DNA of 42,740 nt from Salinibacterium sp. Lineage in GTDB: Bacteria; Actinomycetota; Actinomycetes; Actinomycetales; Microbacteriaceae. Both the position numbers and the translations under genes were made by a program. Position 1 is the first letter of the stretch. Each line of letters begins with the position of its first letter. Positions 1 through 8,298 of this stretch are shown here, piece by piece. Below the pieces are notes generated by a model. That model was given only the letters and a program-made list of their open reading frames with translations, had not been told where the DNA came from and searched no databases. The stretch is from contig JANXVG010000064.1 of the NCBI GenBank assembly GCA_025351795.1, positions 1 through 42,740 of the forward strand. The letters run 5' to 3'.

Positions 1-921
1 GGCGTCGATGAGGCCCTGCGGAACGGGGATCGTCACAAGCTTTACGAGTTCGTCGACGATCTGGTCGCGTGCCTGTGCGCCCTGACCGAAGGTCTTCGAC
101 GTGGCGACCTGCTCCCTAATATCGTCTTTGAGTTCCTTGATCGTGTCGAACTGGCTAGCGAGTTGGGCAAAGTCATTGTCGGCCACGGGAAGTTCGCGCT
201 CCTTGACAGCGATCAGCGAGACCGTGATTTCAGCTGTCTCGCCCGCACTGTCGCCACCGATCAGGGTCGACTCGAACGTAGTGGTCTCGCCAGCGCTCAA
301 CCCATCGAGGGCCTCATCGATACCGTCGATGAGTTCGCCCGAGCCCAGTTCGTAGGAAATGCTGTTGGCCGTGTCGACCTCATTGCCGGCGATCATGGCA
401 ACGAGGTCGAGTTGTGCGAAGTCCCCGGTCTTGGCGGGACGATCGACCGTGACCAGAGTGCCGAAGCGGCTGCGCAGCGCGTCTAGTTCGTCTTGAATGT
501 CATCCGCCGACACCTCGACGGCGTCGACAGTGAGCACTAGTCCTTCGTACTGCGGCAGGTCGAATTCGGGGCGCACATCAACTTCAACGGTGAGTTTGAG
601 ATCGCCGCTGAAATCTTTCACGTCTGGCCACTCGGCAATGTCAGCTTGGGGGCGGCCGAGCACGCGGATATTTTCGTCGGTAACCGCCTGCCGGTAAAAC
701 GTGTCGAGGCCGTCGCTCACAGCGTGATTGAGAACTTCTTCACGGCCGACGCGCTGGTCGATCAGCTGTGGCGGAATCTTGCCCTTGCGGAATCCAGGGA
801 TATTTACCTGCGACCCGATGTGCGCGTACGCGTGATCGATGCTCGGCTTCAGCTCTTCTGGCGTCACTGCAATGTTGAGCTTGACGCGGGTAGGGCTCAG
901 TTTCTCAACCGTGGTCTTCAC
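1..921 (-). CDS. tig: Trigger factor, ribosome-associated chaperone (partial, C-terminus outside window)
   Basis: Trigger factor binds the ribosome exit tunnel, shields nascent chains and has peptidyl-prolyl isomerase activity. The 307 visible residues start [19 protein letters not shown] and contain the ribosome-binding signature GFRKGKIP, followed by the FKBP-like domain ([36 protein letters not shown]) and the start of the C-terminal chaperone arms. The reading frame is open to base 1, so the last part of the protein is missing. The start is a GTG with AGGAG 10 nt upstream. tRNA-Pro lies 37 nt upstream on the same strand. In actinobacteria clpP and clpX usually follow tig, and would lie to the left of this window. 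Identity is secure. Confidence 0.96.
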   Translation of the reverse strand, partial: MKTTVEKLSPTRVKLNIAVTPEELKPSIDHAYAHIGSQVNIPGFRKGKIPPQLIDQRVGREEVLNHAVSDGLDTFYRQAVTDENIRVLGRPQADIAEWPDVKDFSGDLKLTVEVDVRPEFDLPQYEGLVLTVDAVEVSADDIQDELDALRSRFGTLVTVDRPAKTGDFAQLDLVAMIAGNEVDTANSISYELGSGELIDGIDEALDGLSAGETTTFESTLIGGDSAGETAEITVSLIAVKERELPVADNDFAQLASQFDTIKELKDDIREQVATSKTFGQGAQARDQIVDELVKLVTIPVPQGLIDA

Positions 922-958
922 GATGCGATTCTCCTGTGTGTTCTGGTGCTGGGTTGTG

Positions 959-1032
959 TCGGGGCGACAGGATTCGAACCTGCGGCCTCTCGGTCCCAAA
1001 CCGAGCGCTCTACCAAGCTGAGCTACGCCCCG
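959..1032 (-). tRNA. tRNA-Pro (anticodon TGG)
   Basis: The reverse strand folds into a full cloverleaf. The acceptor stem CGGGGCG pairs with CGCCCCG, discriminator A. The D arm is GCTCAGCTTGGTAGAGC, the anticodon loop TTTGGGA gives TGG, and the T loop is TTCGAAT. CCA is not encoded (CAC follows). It is read in the same direction as tig. Confidence 0.96.
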
Positions 1033-1176
1033 GATCGTGCAGTGATGCGCCATTGACGGAGGACGCGTTGTCCGCCCGAAAATTGGCCTCCGCAAGTCTA
1101 GCCGAGTTCGCCGGGCGGTTCGCTGGGCCGGGTTAACTCATCGAGGTACGTGGCATGGTGGAGGCCAACCCCCCCG

Positions 1177-2250
1177 CTACGAGCCGTCGTCGATTCGAGT
1201 CGCAACCGCGGAGTCACCATTGCGCTTGCGCTGCGCCCTGACTGCGAGGGCACGGCGGATTCGGTCGAAACCGTTCTGAGCGGTTCCCCATATTCCTCGA
1301 CGGAACAGCAGCACCACGATGATGAAGATCGCCCCGGTGATGATGCCCGTGCCCTCGAATCCTGATGACGAGAGCTGGTCTTCCAGCAGTACGATCACCG
1401 CGGCACCGATCGCACCGCCCCAGAGCGTGCCGATTCCTCCGATCACCGTCATCAGCACGACTTTGCCCGAGGTCGGCCAGTCGACTTCTTGGAGGGAGAC
1501 AAATCCGTGGCTGATGGTGAATACGCCGCCGGCCAAGCCGGCAAGACCCGCCGACAGCACGAAGGCGATCAGCTTGTAGCGCTCCACGTCGTAGCCCAGC
1601 GCACGCGCACGCGCGGAGTTATCCCGAATAGCGGTGAGCACCCGGCCGAACGGGGAGTGGACGATGCGCCACCCCGCGACCATACCGATTACGATCAGCA
1701 CGAGGGCCGCGTAATAGAACGTGAACGAGTCGGTCTCCACCGCAGAGATGCCGAAGAACGATACGGGCACTCCTTGCAGTCCGTTCTCCCCGCCGGTCAC
1801 ATCCAGCCACTGATTGGCCACGAAGTAGATCATCTGAGCGAAGGCGAGCGTCACCATCGCGAAATAGATCCCCGACCGGCGAACCGACAGGTAACCGATC
1901 GGCACGGCGATGGCCATAGCGAAGATCATCCCGCCGAGGATCGCGACGGGGAACGGCACGCCGAGCCGGATTGCAATGATGCCAGTGACGTAGGCCGAGC
2001 CGCCCCAAAATGCGGCGTGTCCGAACGATAGCAGGCCGGTGAAGCCGAGCAGCAAGTCGACAGAGAGGGCAAACAGTGCCCAAGCGAGAATGTCGGAAGC
2101 TACCGGCGGGTAGATGACCAGCGGGAGTACCAGTGCAGCGAGTACACCGATCCCGAGCAGTACCAGGCGGCGCACCAGCCTGCCCCGGGCGGCAACGGGA
2201 TCGAGACTGAGGTCGCTGGGAACGGCCGTGGGGAGAGTCGGGTTGGTCAC
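1177..2250 (-). CDS. livM: ABC importer permease, LivM type
   Basis: Second membrane permease of a branched-chain-amino-acid-type (HAAT family) ABC importer. It is 357 residues with about 8-10 hydrophobic segments, the family motif GLLSFGHAAFWGGSAYV near residue 70 and the permease EAA-like loop RDNSARARALGYDVERYKL that contacts the ATPases. The GTG start overlaps the livH stop by 4 nt (GTGA), which implies translational coupling. The C-terminus is a charged cytoplasmic tail. It is the last gene of the livG-livF-livK-livH-livM run. The 144 bp between its stop and tRNA-Pro shows no clear terminator hairpin. The family is certain; the transported substrate is inferred. Confidence 0.9.
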   Translation of the reverse strand: MTNPTLPTAVPSDLSLDPVAARGRLVRRLVLLGIGVLAALVLPLVIYPPVASDILAWALFALSVDLLLGFTGLLSFGHAAFWGGSAYVTGIIAIRLGVPFPVAILGGMIFAMAIAVPIGYLSVRRSGIYFAMVTLAFAQMIYFVANQWLDVTGGENGLQGVPVSFFGISAVETDSFTFYYAALVLIVIGMVAGWRIVHSPFGRVLTAIRDNSARARALGYDVERYKLIAFVLSAGLAGLAGGVFTISHGFVSLQEVDWPTSGKVVLMTVIGGIGTLWGGAIGAAVIVLLEDQLSSSGFEGTGIITGAIFIIVVLLFRRGIWGTAQNGFDRIRRALAVRAQRKRNGDSAVATRIDDGS

Positions 2251-3116
2251 GCTGCATCCCGTCGTCCGAAGAGCCCGGCGGGTCGCACCAGAATCACAAT
2301 TACCATCAGAATGAAGATCGCGATCTGCGCGAACGTGCCGGCGTAAGCCTGACCGTAGGCCTCGACCAGACCGACCAGGAAGCCAGCAACGACCGCACCA
2401 AGGATCGAGCCAAGGCCGCCGATGACGACGATCGCGAACAGGATGATCACGAAGTTGGTGCCCATAGTCGCCGTTATGGCGCGAAACGGCGCCGCCAGAA
2501 CACCGCTCAGAGCGGCCACGGCGATGCCGAAACCGAAGACCGGAGTGATCCACCTGCTCACGTTGATGCCGAGCGCGCGCGCACGGTCTGGGTCCTCGGT
2601 CGCGGCCCGCACAATCATGCCCGCTCGGGTGCGCGTCAGCAGCACCCAGACGATCACGCAGACCAGCACTGAGAAGACGAAGACGAAGAGTTGGTACTTA
2701 GGCAGTGTTACCCCACCGACGTGGATCAGCCCTTGCAGGCCGGCCGGTTGCTCGTAGGGCAGGCCGGAGACCCCGTAGAGGTTTTTGACCACATCGACCA
2801 ACACGAGCGAGAGACCGAAGGTCAGCAGGAAGTTGTACAACACGTCGAGCCGCAGCAGCCAACGCACCAGCAGCCGCTCGATCAGAATGCCGAAGGCGAA
2901 CATTAGCAGCGGCACGATCACCAGCGCAGCCCAGAAGTGCACGTTGAGGGTGGTCAGCAGCACCGCGGAGAGCACGGCACCCAGCATGTAAGCGGACCCG
3001 TGGGCGAAGTTGACGACGCCGAGAGCTCCGAAGATGATCGCTAGTCCGAGCGCCGCGAGCGCGTAGAACCCGCCGGCCGCGAGGCCTTGCACGGTGTATT
3101 GGATGAAGGCTGTCAT
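2247..3116 (-). CDS. livH: ABC importer permease, LivH type
   Basis: First membrane permease of the HAAT-type importer, 289 residues and almost entirely hydrophobic. The N-terminal motif GLAAGGFYALAALGLAIIFGALGVVNFAHG is characteristic of LivH, and the coupling loop RAATEDPDRARALGINV is visible in the middle. The ATG at 3116 (MTAFIQYTVQG) is preferred over an in-frame upstream start at 3161 because a GGAAG element precedes it and the extra residues do not resemble the family. It overlaps livM by 4 nt and lies 71 nt downstream of livK. It should form a heterodimeric pore with LivM, powered by LivF and LivG. Confidence 0.91.
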   Translation of the reverse strand: MTAFIQYTVQGLAAGGFYALAALGLAIIFGALGVVNFAHGSAYMLGAVLSAVLLTTLNVHFWAALVIVPLLMFAFGILIERLLVRWLLRLDVLYNFLLTFGLSLVLVDVVKNLYGVSGLPYEQPAGLQGLIHVGGVTLPKYQLFVFVFSVLVCVIVWVLLTRTRAGMIVRAATEDPDRARALGINVSRWITPVFGFGIAVAALSGVLAAPFRAITATMGTNFVIILFAIVVIGGLGSILGAVVAGFLVGLVEAYGQAYAGTFAQIAIFILMVIVILVRPAGLFGRRDAA

Positions 3117-3187
3117 GTTTAGGTCACTTCCGAATGTCCGGGGGTGGACGACTCGCGTCATCCGCCCCCGGAACTGCTAGGGCCGAA

Positions 3188-4417
3188 TTAGAGCTTGCAC
3201 TCCGGGTTCACCGGTCCGAACGCGTCCTTGGCAGGATTCGTGGCGATGATTTTCTCGAAGTCCCAGTCCTCGGTGACCTGAGCCGCGGTCTTCACTTGGG
3301 CCGTGTACGAATCGTGGATCACGCTGTGGTCAGCACGAACCTCACCGCCGCGCAGGAAGAGGTCTTCCAACTTCTTGCCTTCCAGCTCCTTGACGACGGC
3401 GTCGGCATTGTCAGTGCCGGCACGCTGGACTGCCTCCAGATACTGCGTTGCCGCAGAGTAGTTGGCGGCGTGAGCGAACGACGGACGGGTGTCGGTCAGG
3501 GTGAGGAAGCGGTCAGCCCAATCCCGGTTCTTCTTGTCATAGTTCCAGTACCAGGCGTCGGTGAACGTCGTCCCGGTGAACTGGTCGACACCCAACGAGT
3601 GGATGTCGGTGATGAACATCAGACCGACAGCGAGCTGAGCCTTCGCACCGGAGGTGTTGTACTGCTTGACGAAGTTGATCAGGTCCCCACCGGCAGCCAT
3701 GATGCCGATCACGTCGGGGTTGCTCGCCTGCGCCTTGGTGATGAAGGTAGCGAAGTTGTCATTCGGGAACGGCGTCGGAATGCTGGCGACGACCTTGCCG
3801 CCGGCGGCCTCAACGGCTGCCGTGAAGGACTTAGACATGTTCTGGCCGAAGGCGTAGTCGGGGTAGACGATCGCCCACGTCTTGCCGCCAGCGGCCACGA
3901 CACCGTTGGCGCCCTTAGCCAGCATCTGGGTGTCATACGCCCAGTGGAAGGTGTACTTGTTGCAGGTTGGGCCACTGAGGTCGGTGGTCGCCGCCGTCAC
4001 GTTCATGTAGAGCTTCTTCTTCGCCGCCGCTACCTTCGCGACCGCGAGCGCCACCGATGAGGCCGGAACGTCGAGGATGACGTCGGCCTGTTGACGGTCG
4101 TACATGGCCTCGGCCTTGACGTTTCCGACATCGGGCTTGTTCTGGGTGTCAGCCTTAACGATCTGGATATTCGTGGCCACGGCTTTGTCACCGTACTTCG
4201 CCTTGTAGTCGTCGACCGCCATCTGCACGGCGATGACGCTGTTCGGACCTGATAGGTCTTTGTAGACGCCGGACTGGTCGTTCAGCACGCCAATCACGAC
4301 CTTGCCGTCGGTCAGCTTGCTCGTGCTGGTGGCCGCCGGGCCCGCACATGCAGCCAGCAGCATTGCGCTGCTCAGCAGTGCTACCGCACCGACAACCTTC
4401 CTTCGTGTGTGTGCCAT
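3188..4417 (-). CDS. livK: ABC importer substrate-binding lipoprotein, Leu/Ile/Val-binding family
   Basis: Extracellular solute receptor of the importer, 409 residues. It has a positively charged N-terminus, a hydrophobic segment and the lipobox LLAAC with lipidated Cys24, so it is tethered to the membrane outer face. The mature part is a type-I periplasmic-binding fold starting KVVIGVLNDQSGVYKDLSG. The segment GPTCNKYTFHWAYDTQMLA resembles HAAT receptors whose ligands include amides and aromatic acids as well as amino acids, so leucine specificity is an inference. The start at 4417 is chosen for its signal peptide and the GGGAG upstream. The receptor gene sits between the ATPase and permease genes rather than first. 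Confidence 0.86.
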   Translation of the reverse strand: MAHTRRKVVGAVALLSSAMLLAACAGPAATSTSKLTDGKVVIGVLNDQSGVYKDLSGPNSVIAVQMAVDDYKAKYGDKAVATNIQIVKADTQNKPDVGNVKAEAMYDRQQADVILDVPASSVALAVAKVAAAKKKLYMNVTAATTDLSGPTCNKYTFHWAYDTQMLAKGANGVVAAGGKTWAIVYPDYAFGQNMSKSFTAAVEAAGGKVVASIPTPFPNDNFATFITKAQASNPDVIGIMAAGGDLINFVKQYNTSGAKAQLAVGLMFITDIHSLGVDQFTGTTFTDAWYWNYDKKNRDWADRFLTLTDTRPSFAHAANYSAATQYLEAVQRAGTDNADAVVKELEGKKLEDLFLRGGEVRADHSVIHDSYTAQVKTAAQVTEDWDFEKIIATNPAKDAFGPVNPECKL

Positions 4418-4475
4418 GTGTACGTACTCCCTCGTATGTAGTGGTGCGTTGGATGGTGCGGTGGTGGCGTGAGGG

Positions 4476-5168
4476 TCAGATTCCCAAGTGCTTGAGCAGC
4501 TCAGGCTCGCGGGCCTGAAACGATGCATTATCGAGCGTTTCGACGATGCGGCCCTGAGCGAGCAGGTAGTGTCGGTCGGCGACGGTTGTGGCAAATTTGA
4601 CGTTCTGCTCGATCAGCAGCACGGCAATGTCGTGGGTCGTGATCTCGCGAATGATTTCGGCGATCCGCTGAACGATGACGGGGGCGAGTCCCTCGCTTGG
4701 CTCATCAAGCAGCAGTAGGCGCGAACCCATCCGCAGCACGCGGGCGATGGCGAGCATCTGCTGCTCACCCCCGGAGAGCTGAGTGCCCATCGACGACCGT
4801 CGCAGGGCGAGCACCGGGAACGCCTCATAAATCTTTTCCGTCGACCAGGCGCTCTCGTGCACCACGGGTGGCAAGGTTAGATTCTCGGCCACGGTGAGAC
4901 TGGCGTAAATTCCGCGGTCATCAGGCACCCAGCCGATACCGGCCCTAGCCCGCGCATTGGGGCTAAGCCGCTCAATGCGTCTGCCTGCGAAACTGATGCT
5001 GCCCTCGATATCGCGATGCAATCCCATGACGGCCCTCAGCAGCGTGGTCTTGCCTGCCCCGTTTCGGCCGACCAACGTGACTACTTCGCCCGGCTTGACG
5101 GTCAAGGAGACGTCGTTGAGCACGTGCGCCTCTCCATAGGAGGCGGACAGTCCGGCAATGTCAAGCAT
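4476..5168 (-). CDS. livF: ABC importer ATPase, LivF type
   Basis: Second ATPase of the importer, 230 residues, the usual LivF length. Walker A GRNGAGKT is at about residues 34-41, the signature LSGGEQQ at 131-137 and Walker B LLLLDEPSEGLAP at 151-163, followed by the switch region LLIEQN. The ending ELLKHLGI is typical of LivF. The ATG start lies inside the end of livG (8-nt overlap). A 58-nt gap separates it from livK. Confidence 0.92.
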   Translation of the reverse strand: MLDIAGLSASYGEAHVLNDVSLTVKPGEVVTLVGRNGAGKTTLLRAVMGLHRDIEGSISFAGRRIERLSPNARARAGIGWVPDDRGIYASLTVAENLTLPPVVHESAWSTEKIYEAFPVLALRRSSMGTQLSGGEQQMLAIARVLRMGSRLLLLDEPSEGLAPVIVQRIAEIIREITTHDIAVLLIEQNVKFATTVADRHYLLAQGRIVETLDNASFQAREPELLKHLGI

Positions 5169-5928
5169 GAGCCTGCCCTAGGTAGGCGGTGATGACCTTC
5201 TCGTCTTGACGGACTTCGTCGTACGTTCCCTCAACAAGAATCTCACCCTGTTGCAGGACCGTCACCCGGTCCGCCAGCTCGCCCACCACACGCATGTTGT
5301 GGTCGACGAAGACGACGGTGCGCCCCGTAGCGATCCGCAGCACCAGCTCGATAGTGCGATCGACATCCTCCAGGCTCATGCCCGCCGTGGGTTCGTCGAG
5401 CAGCAGCAACTTCGGGTCTAGGGCCACAGCCAGAGCCAGCTCTACGGCGCGTTTCTGACCGTAGGCGTAGTGGCCCACCTCGCGATTAGCGAGATCCGCC
5501 ATCCCGACCTGATCCAACAGTTCGAGCGAACGAGCACGGAAACGGTCCAGCCTGCGCTCCGAGCGCCAAAAGCGGAGCGAGACACCGGTCGGACTCGACA
5601 GCGCCAACTGCAGATGCTCGAGGGCGGTCATATTGTCGAACAGGCTGGTGATCTGAAACGACCGCGCAATCCCGATGTGCACGATATCTTCCGGCTGCAA
5701 TCCGGTGATGTCCCTGCCGTCAAAGGTGATACTTCCCGACGTCGGCTTGAGGAACCCGGTCAGGAGGTTGAACAGCGTGGTCTTACCGGCACCATTCGGA
5801 CCGACCAGCGCGTGAATGCCGCCGCGTCGGATGTCGAGATCGACACTGCGCACCGCCGTAAACCCGCGGAAGTTCTTAGTGAGCGACCGGGTCGTCAGCA
5901 GGTGGTCGACCGAAACCGTTGCGCTCAC
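5161..5928 (-). CDS. livG: ABC importer ATPase, LivG type
   Basis: First ATPase of the importer and first gene of the liv operon, about 255 residues. Walker A is GPNGAGKTT. The signature is the LivG-style YAYGQKR in place of LSGGQ. Walker B is LLLLDEPTAGMS, followed by the H-loop segment VVFVDHNMRVV, and the protein ends in AYLGQAHA. The frame is open a further 369 nt upstream, but that part does not look like the family. I prefer the GTG at 5928 with AGGA 8 nt upstream; ATG at 5937 is the alternative. The operon promoter should lie between 5.93 and 6.41 kb. Confidence 0.88.
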   Translation of the reverse strand: MSATVSVDHLLTTRSLTKNFRGFTAVRSVDLDIRRGGIHALVGPNGAGKTTLFNLLTGFLKPTSGSITFDGRDITGLQPEDIVHIGIARSFQITSLFDNMTALEHLQLALSSPTGVSLRFWRSERRLDRFRARSLELLDQVGMADLANREVGHYAYGQKRAVELALAVALDPKLLLLDEPTAGMSLEDVDRTIELVLRIATGRTVVFVDHNMRVVGELADRVTVLQQGEILVEGTYDEVRQDEKVITAYLGQAHA

Positions 5929-6414
5929 GCCGAGCATCCTGAGGTCGTCAGTTCGGGCCGCCGCTCGTTGCGGCGATTCACTGGACACTGCAAATGCATC
6001 GCGGTTTCCTACGGTCATTGGAGGCGTGGGCAACTTACTGACAGATGATTCAGGTATCGGAAACATTATGCCAACGGGCGTCCCGCCGTCAAGAGTGCCC
6101 AGACGGTCGCTGCAAAAATTGCGACGAACCCGTGGTCGGAGTAGATCACTCTGGCTACTCGCCTGCGGCGGATCGATTTCGGCCGCAGTTGCGATCACTG
6201 GGATTGCCCACTGGGCCGCCGCCAGCCGACGGGTCTCCTCCGCAGCGGGTCTCACGGATGTGCGCGTACAGCGATGATCCTTGGTCATCGGCGCCACTGC
6301 GGTGCACCACAGCCCGTAACGACCCGAATAGCGTCAGCGTATTGGTGCGCTGCTACTGCCTCAGGTTCGATGTATTAGGCTTTTATTCGCACGTTCGCTT
6401 TGCGCGGTCGTCGC
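5929..6414. other. Intergenic region between livG and tRNA-Gly
   Basis: This 486-bp gap separates the leftward liv operon from the rightward tRNA-Gly. Frames are open on both strands, but none has a recognisable domain or a good ribosome-binding site. On the plus strand TAGGCT at 6376-6381 is a plausible -10 for the tRNA gene, which would give a leader of about 27 nt. I could not place the liv promoter with confidence. Confidence 0.5.
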
Positions 6415-6488
6415 GGGGATGTAGCTCAATGGTAGAGCCTCAGTTTTCCAAACTGATGGCGCGGGTTCGATTCCCGTCATCCCCTCCA
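6415..6488 (+). tRNA. tRNA-Gly (anticodon TCC), CCA encoded
   Basis: A full cloverleaf. Acceptor GGGGATG pairs with CATCCCC, discriminator T, then an encoded CCA (6486-6488). The D arm is GCTCAATGGTAGAGC, the anticodon stem TCAGT/ACTGA with loop TTTCCAA gives TCC, and the T arm is GCGGG-TTCGATT-CCCGT. A TAGGCT -10-like box lies 34 nt upstream of the mature 5' end. A transporter gene fragment begins about 20 nt downstream. Confidence 0.97.
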
Positions 6489-6507
6489 CACTCAACTGAT
6501 CGCGTGA

Positions 6508-6741
6508 ACGATCCTTAGCGTTTTCGATTCCGATCCGATTGGTCTGCTGGTGCTGAGCGCCGTCGTCAATGGAATCGCGGCCGGACCGTTCCTCATTGTT
6601 GTCATGCTCATCTCGCGCGACCGCACACTCATGGGTACCTACGTCAACGGCAGACTTGCCGCGACTCTGGGTTGGGCGGCCACCGCGATCATGCTCGTCG
6701 CCGGTGCTTTTGGAATCTGGTTCACCATCACAGGAACGTGA
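6508..6741 (+). pseudogene. Remnant of an Nramp-type divalent metal transporter (C-terminal end only)
   Basis: About 77 codons are open after a stop at 6505-6507. They read DSDPIGLLVLSAVVNGIAAG, then PFLIVVMLISRDRTLMG and VNGRLAATLGWAATAIM, with two hydrophobic segments. This matches the last two transmembrane helices and intervening loop of Nramp/NRMT-like transporters (motif SAVxNG, then MLISxDRxLMG). The roughly 350 preceding residues of such a protein are absent and tRNA-Gly occupies that place. No ATG or ribosome-binding site precedes the fragment; the first in-frame GTG is at 6550. I read it as a truncated leftover. A small genuine two-helix protein is possible but less likely. Confidence 0.55.
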
Positions 6742-6861
6742 AATTGAGCCCGTCAAGGTATCTCACACACGCAAACCGAACCCGCAATTCATGGGGCTCA
6801 ACTGCATGGTCTAGTCTCACCTAGCCCGAGAAATCAGCTCACGGGCAGGGTGGGAGCGGTC

Positions 6862-7635
6862 GTGTGGCGCTGTAGAGCCGGGAGTGCAGTCGTTGCGGCA
6901 CTCACGGTCATGACCGTGCTGAGCGGATGTACCAGCGCTCCGTCGACCGAAACGTCACCCCTTCCGACCCACGCGTCACCCACTGCGCCGGACATCACGC
7001 CCAGGATCGTCGCGACCGGCACGATCAGTTCACCCGATGGAATCACAGCTGGCTCCGTGGTCATCAGCTATACATCGGCTGGCACGTTCGAGTTCGCCCT
7101 CAGCGACTACCGCACGACCCGTCTGGGCGCCGTTCAACTCGTGATGAACCCACGAGCGCTCGGGCCCGCCGAAACCTGCTTAGACACGGGATTTCGGGTG
7201 ACCATGGGATCGCTGTCCGGCGAGGGAAGACAGAGTTTTCACCTCGGCGACATGCAAGAGATTGCATCCGGCGATCCCCGCTTCCTCGGCGAGATTGTGC
7301 TCACCCAACGCATCCCCGCTGACGTGGAGAACGATTGCGCGGCGACGGTCATCGCCTCTGGCCCCATCCGCTGGACGATGCCAGACGTGCGCCCGCACCT
7401 CATCGTTCGCGATACCGGTGCACAATCGGGAGCAACCGGAACGGTTGCGCTCGACGCTGCTGGCGTGCCATTGACCTATACGGTCGCGACGGCCGACATC
7501 ATGCAAACCATCGCGGCGCGCTTGGGCATCACCACCGATGACGTCTTCTATCTCAACCCCAGACGCATCCCACAGCCGCGCGCGCCGTTGGCGTACCCAG
7601 GTGAAATCTTCAACCTAGCGAAGTCTGCCCGCTAG
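6862..7635 (+). CDS. Secreted lipoprotein with C-terminal LysM-like segment
   Basis: About 257 residues. The N-terminus has arginines, a hydrophobic stretch (AVVAALTVMTVL) and the lipobox LSGC, followed by a Ser/Thr/Pro-rich linker typical of actinobacterial lipoproteins. The middle (GTISSPDGITAGSVVISY onward) looks like a beta-sandwich of unknown family. The last 50 residues, YTVATADIMQTIAARLG, then TTDDVFYLN and YPGEIFNL, follow the LysM pattern (YTV..D....IA.R.......L N.....PG), which suggests peptidoglycan contact. GTG at 6862 has GGGAG 5 nt upstream; GTG at 6850 is the alternative. Its stop shares the palindrome CTAG with the stop of the convergent small gene. Confidence 0.75.
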   Translation: MWRCRAGSAVVAALTVMTVLSGCTSAPSTETSPLPTHASPTAPDITPRIVATGTISSPDGITAGSVVISYTSAGTFEFALSDYRTTRLGAVQLVMNPRALGPAETCLDTGFRVTMGSLSGEGRQSFHLGDMQEIASGDPRFLGEIVLTQRIPADVENDCAATVIASGPIRWTMPDVRPHLIVRDTGAQSGATGTVALDAAGVPLTYTVATADIMQTIAARLGITTDDVFYLNPRRIPQPRAPLAYPGEIFNLAKSAR

Positions 7636-7805
7636 TTGTCGATGCGCTTGAGAATATGAACGGGCACGAACAATCCGAGTGCCGTCGTGAGGATTCCCGC
7701 GGTGAATACCAGGCCCTCGAAGCCGCTGGCATAGAACGCGTTACCCATGATGAACAGGCCACCGATGAACAGGGCAAGAGAGAAAATAAAAGCGATAATG
7801 TGCAC
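7632..7805 (-). CDS. Small two-helix membrane protein, unknown function
   Basis: A 57-residue reading frame from GTG: it starts MHIIAFIFSLALFIGGLFIM, continues GNAFYASGFEGLVF and ends in GLFVPVHILKRIDN. Two hydrophobic helices are joined by a short loop, with a basic C-terminal tail likely in the cytoplasm. The hydrophobicity pattern and residue choice look like a real small membrane protein, although its ribosome-binding site is weak. It converges with the lipoprotein gene, and both stops lie in the CTAG at 7632-7635. I do not recognise the family. Confidence 0.6.
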   Translation of the reverse strand: MHIIAFIFSLALFIGGLFIMGNAFYASGFEGLVFTAGILTTALGLFVPVHILKRIDN

Positions 7806-7868
7806 GTCTCTACTCTACCGATCGCGCACACGATGCCACTCGAACAGGGGGGTGCGAACAGTGAATTC

Positions 7869-7888
7869 TGTCCTCTATTCTGAGGACA
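7869..7888. promoter_or_regulatory. Perfect 7-bp inverted repeat upstream of the DUF2510 mini-gene
   Basis: TGTCCTC (7869-7875), loop TATTCT, then GAGGACA (7882-7888). It lies in the 161-bp divergent gap between the 57-aa membrane protein and the DUF2510 gene. It could be an operator or a short RNA hairpin. No poly-T tract follows, so it is not a convincing terminator. Confidence 0.35.
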
Positions 7889-7966
7889 CCGCATCCGAAC
7901 TGGCCACGCGGTAGGTCACATGTCGCACCCGAAGCGCCCCGCGGCAGGCACCCAGGACACACACCC

Positions 7967-8158
7967 ATGTCACTCAACGAAGAGCCCACCACACGTCTTG
8001 CACCCTTCGGTTGGTATCCCGATCCCGCTGGCAGCGAATCGCTGCGCTGGTGGGACGGGTCGCAGTGGACGGAACACCTCGAGACCCCCCGCCCCGAGGT
8101 GCAGCCAGCAGCTGGCTACTCCACCGCGACCCGCCGTCAGGTGCTCTTCGGCCTTTGA
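7967..8158 (+). CDS. DUF2510 mini-protein
   Basis: 63 residues. Residues 16-38 are a DUF2510 module (GWYPDPAGSESLRWWDGSQW), a short Trp-rich domain found at the N-terminus of many actinobacterial membrane proteins. Here only a short tail follows (TRRQVLFGL) and no membrane helix, so it may be a truncated relative of larger proteins such as the one at 31155-31763. It has an ATG start but no strong ribosome-binding site. Function unknown. Confidence 0.6.
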   Translation: MSLNEEPTTRLAPFGWYPDPAGSESLRWWDGSQWTEHLETPRPEVQPAAGYSTATRRQVLFGL

Positions 8159-8222
8159 TGTTGGCCCGAGGCGAGCCCTAGCGCCGCGGCCCAACCAGAA
8201 CGGCGAGCACCCGACGGTGTTT

Positions 8223-8288
8223 TGTTGTTCGTTGTCAACCCGGTTGCGGAATGCCGCGTGCTGCGTAGCGTTGGCAACCAACAACAAG
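8223..8288 (+). promoter_or_regulatory. Long inverted repeat in the dps leader
   Basis: TTGTTGTTCGTTG (8223-8235) is complementary to CAACCAACAACAA (8276-8288) at 12 of 13 positions. Inside it GGTTGC (8243-8248) can also pair with GCAACC (8275-8280). The 3' arm abuts the dps ribosome-binding site AAGGGAG. The leader RNA could fold into a stem close to the initiation region, or the DNA could be a repressor site. Confidence 0.5.
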
Positions 8289-8298
8289 GGAGACCCAC

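Noticed and set aside
1033-1176. A terminator between livM and tRNA-Pro
   Set aside because: I looked for stem-loops after the livM stop and found none with a convincing stem and U-tract.
5470-6277. Long open frames on the plus strand opposite livG and its upstream region
   Set aside because: They mirror the high third-position GC of the minus-strand gene, have no domain or start signal, and their composition (Arg/Pro/Ser-rich) is typical of antisense frames.
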